A DNA stretch of 64,000 bases, from assembly GCA_900467685.1 (NCBI GenBank), contig UBQX01000015.1:1-64000 (forward strand), in the 5' to 3' direction. Below, piece by piece: positions 61,939 to 64,000 of this stretch. Made by a program: the position numbers and the translations under genes. This stretch comes from Hyphomicrobiales bacterium. Lineage in GTDB: Bacteria; Pseudomonadota; Alphaproteobacteria; Rhizobiales; Rhizobiaceae. The notes under the pieces are model-generated. The model did no database searches and was not told where the DNA came from. It saw only the letters and a program-made list of their open reading frames with translations. Numbering within the stretch: position 1 is the first letter of the stretch; each line of letters starts with the position of its first letter.

Positions 61939-62231
61939 ACCGACAAGCGGTTTGCCGCACAGGCGCTCTATCTGGGAGGAGGAGCAAATGAAACACCGAT
62001 TTGCCGTTCGCCCGAACGCGCTCCGCATGCACGGCTGTGCTGCAACACCCTATTCGACGTCCATTCTTGCCATCCGGAACGTCTGTTGGATCGCGTCCGA
62101 CGTGACGCGTCGCACGGCTGTCAGATCGCGTCCTGGTGCCGTCTCGTTGCGGCATGCGGCGCGAGCGGCGGGGGTCGGCGCGCACCAAGTGGTAGCCGAT
62201 ATGGTGTCTGAAAAGGCGGGGATTTGAACGA
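61939..62231. other. Gap with a possible ABC ATPase relic
   Basis: 293 bp where a ribose-type importer usually has its ATPase gene. One frame reads VARLSDRVLV near 62104-62135, similar to the LSDRVLVM segment just past the H-loop of RbsA-type ATPases, but it is bounded by stops and the rest is lost. A different frame (61988-62227, 79 residues, preceded by GGGAGGAGGAG) is open but unrecognised. The importer ATPase may be downstream of the window. Confidence 0.3.
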
Positions 62232-63224
62232 ATGGCCAACGGGGTATCCATGCTCGACAATATGCAAACCAACGGTGTGCGTTTGCCGGTGGCACTTGCG
62301 CGCAGCTTCGTGACCGTGTCGCTCTCGACATTGCTCCTGCTGGCGGTCTGCGCGTTTTACGCGCCATCGAGTGTATCATGGGGTGCTCTGTCCGGCAGCC
62401 TCCCATTTGCAGCGATCATCGCCATTGTCGGCCTGGGGCAGCTGTTGGTGGTCCAGCAGGGTGGTGTCGACCTTTCGCTTCCCGGCGCTGTATCGCTGGC
62501 TGTGGTGGTGGCGACGCATTATCCGCAGCAACAGAACGAACTCCTGTGGCAGGCGGTGCTGGTGGCGGCCGGCTTCGCAGTCGCGGCAGGCCTTCTCAAC
62601 GGCGTGCTCGTCAGCATCTTCAAGCTCAATGCGATTATCGCCACGATCGGTACGAACGCCCTGCTTTACAGCGGTGTGTTTGCAGTATCCGGCGGTGTCC
62701 CATCCATTACCACCCCGCTCCTGGCCGATATTGCCGGAGGCACGACGGCGGGGTTGCCGCACTCGGTCTACTTCGCGACCGCTCTGATGCTGCTGGTTGC
62801 TTTCGTTCTGAAGAAGACCGTGATCGGACGCCGTTTTGAAGCAATCGGCGCCAGCCCTCTGGCAGGGCGCGCGGCTGGCCTGCGGGTTCGACTGCATCAG
62901 GTGATGGCCTATGTGCTGGCGCAGCTTCTGTATTGCGTGGCAGGCATCCTCATTGCCGGGATCACACGCGAACCCACCGCATTCCAGGGTGACAGCCTGC
63001 TTTTGCCATCGGTCGCTGTGGTCGTTCTAGGCGGTACATCCTTGCTCGGCGGGCGCGGTTTCCCGGTTTCGACCGTGGTCGCTGCCTTTTTCCTGAACCA
63101 GCTGAGCCAGTTCGCGCTCGCTGTCGGCGTGCCGTTTTCGGCACAAACCATCATCCAGGCCTTGGCTTTGGGCTTCGGCATTGGCGTGTATTCGATCCGC
63201 TGGAGGATCGGAAGCGGAAAATAG
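62232..63224 (+). CDS. Sugar-type ABC importer permease (RbsC family)
   Basis: A 330-residue membrane protein: VGLGQLLVVQQGGVDLSLPGAVSLAVVVA (the RbsC/XylH signature region), LLNGVLVSIFKLNAIIATIGTNALLYSG, RRFEAIGASPLAGRAAGLRV and AVVVLGGTSLLGGRG. This family imports ribose, inositol and related sugars or polyols, not organic acids. It belongs with the binding protein 28 bp downstream. An internal ATG at 62250 is an alternative start. Confidence 0.88.
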   Translation: MANGVSMLDNMQTNGVRLPVALARSFVTVSLSTLLLLAVCAFYAPSSVSWGALSGSLPFAAIIAIVGLGQLLVVQQGGVDLSLPGAVSLAVVVATHYPQQQNELLWQAVLVAAGFAVAAGLLNGVLVSIFKLNAIIATIGTNALLYSGVFAVSGGVPSITTPLLADIAGGTTAGLPHSVYFATALMLLVAFVLKKTVIGRRFEAIGASPLAGRAAGLRVRLHQVMAYVLAQLLYCVAGILIAGITREPTAFQGDSLLLPSVAVVVLGGTSLLGGRGFPVSTVVAAFFLNQLSQFALAVGVPFSAQTIIQALALGFGIGVYSIRWRIGSGK

Positions 63225-63252
63225 TCATCATTTAAACTGTGGAGGACAGAAA

Positions 63253-64000
63253 ATGAAACATTCGACACTCGCTAAAGGTATGGCGCTGTCGGTCGCGGCA
63301 CTTGCCATGTCCGTCGGCTTTGGATCAGTGGCCAAGGCTGAGGTACCGTCTTGGTGCGGACCCAAGAAGGCCACGCTGGCGCTGCTCGACGGCTACGGCG
63401 GCAACAGCTGGCGCCAGGTCACCACGGCATCCGGCAAACAGACGATCGAACTGTGCCCGAGCATCACGAAGTACGAGTACGCCGATGGCCAGGGCGATAC
63501 GCAAAAGTCCATTTCGGATATCAAGAGCATGGCCGCCAAGGGCATCGACGCGCTTGTCGTTTTTGGCGATGCGGGTCCCGCAGTCCTTCCGGCCATTACC
63601 AGCGCATTCAAGGCTGGCAAGGTCGTCGTGCCGTACCGAGTGAATGTGGGTGGCAAGGAAGGCGTGAACTATTCGAAATTCATCGGTTCCTCCTTCGAAA
63701 ATGACGGCGAAACCTGGGGCAAATGGATCAAGACAAACCTGCCGAAGGGCGGGAACATCCTGTTCCTCAGCGGCCCCGCCGGCAACAGCCAGGGTATTGA
63801 CGAACTCAAGGGCATGAAGAAGGTCCTTGGCAAGGAATATGTCTTCGTGAACCCGGAGCCATTTGGCGTGACCAACTGGGACCCGGCGCTGACGCAGAAG
63901 GTTCTGACGGCCGAGATCGCGAAGAATGCGAAGATCGACGTGATCGTCTCGGATTTCGGTCCCTCGCTGGTCGGCGCCCTGCCGCAGTTTACCAAGCAGG
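63253..64000 (+). CDS. Sugar-type ABC substrate-binding protein (partial)
   Basis: The gene runs off the window after 249 residues. A signal peptide (STLAKGMALSVAALAMSVGF, cleavage near AKA) is followed by a periplasmic-binding fold of the ribose/inositol class: TLALLDGYGGNSWRQVTTASG, GDTQKSISDIKSMAAKGIDALVVFGDAG, FENDGETWGKWIKTNLPKGGNILFLSGP. GGAGGACAG precedes the ATG. The ligand is probably the cluster's starting compound, a sugar- or cyclitol-like molecule. Confidence 0.88.
   Translation, partial: MKHSTLAKGMALSVAALAMSVGFGSVAKAEVPSWCGPKKATLALLDGYGGNSWRQVTTASGKQTIELCPSITKYEYADGQGDTQKSISDIKSMAAKGIDALVVFGDAGPAVLPAITSAFKAGKVVVPYRVNVGGKEGVNYSKFIGSSFENDGETWGKWIKTNLPKGGNILFLSGPAGNSQGIDELKGMKKVLGKEYVFVNPEPFGVTNWDPALTQKVLTAEIAKNAKIDVIVSDFGPSLVGALPQFTKQ

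Noticed and set aside
1-64000. CRISPR arrays, rRNA or tRNA genes, phage genes
   Set aside because: No regularly spaced direct repeats, no rRNA-like stretches, no cloverleaf candidates and no phage structural genes were noticed. A dedicated tRNA scan was not possible here.

Overview
The window reads as a GC-rich alphaproteobacterial catabolic island, most like Rhizobiales (Rhizobium/Agrobacterium/Shinella-type). The grounds are codon use, abundant TRAP and Liv-type ABC importers, Tat-type substrate-binding proteins, and LysR/MarR/AraC control of small aromatic pathways. No rRNA, tRNA or CRISPR was seen. About 50 genes were assigned, almost all transport, oxidation or regulation of small aromatic or carbocyclic compounds. 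Genus and replicon (chromosome or plasmid) cannot be told from the sequence.

Layout. 1-6.2 kb: TetR fragment, DUF3237 protein, then a shikimate-dehydrogenase-like gene, a TRAP importer and an HSL-type hydrolase behind a promoter with an embedded palindrome. 6.4-11.3 kb: Liv-type ABC importer with a fused permease-ATPase. 11.7-20 kb: a complete iac locus for indole-3-acetic acid (IAA) breakdown (iacR, iacHABCDEFG, divergent iacI). 20-28.9 kb: an amine-oxidation module (aldehyde dehydrogenase, LysR, VOC protein, AraC, APC permease, TynB-like protein, RidA, FAD amine oxidase). 29-32.5 kb: catR-catBCA for catechol ortho-cleavage. 32.8-43.1 kb: a resorcinol/hydroxyquinol module (LysR, hydroxyquinol dioxygenase, maleylacetate reductase, Liv ABC importer, flavin hydroxylase, second hydroxyquinol dioxygenase). 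43.2-43.7 kb: terminator and IS30-like relic. 43.7-51.3 kb: a Baeyer-Villiger module (BVMO-hydrolase fusion, GMC oxidoreductase, AraC, aldehyde dehydrogenase, SDR). 51.7-64 kb: an unusual cluster with a winged-helix/solute-binding-protein fusion regulator, two zinc-type dehydrogenases without structural zinc cysteines, a Gfo/Idh/MocA oxidoreductase, a PRISE enone reductase, two YciI proteins, a third hydroxyquinol dioxygenase, a second maleylacetate reductase and a sugar-type ABC importer.

How the parts fit. The amine module can turn an arylethylamine such as tryptamine into its aldehyde and acid. The iac enzymes turn IAA into catechol, and catBCA takes catechol toward beta-ketoadipate enol-lactone. 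A shared 20-bp imperfect palindrome recurs at iacH, iacI and the two regulators of the amine module, suggesting one regulon. The hydroxyquinol modules also drain to beta-ketoadipate through maleylacetate. Genes for the final beta-ketoadipate steps are not in the window.

The most novel block is 51.7-64 kb. Its gene set does not match a pathway I recognise. It looks like import and oxidation of a sugar-like or carbocyclic compound followed by conversion to hydroxyquinol, controlled by a cytoplasmic regulator built from a periplasmic-binding-protein fold.
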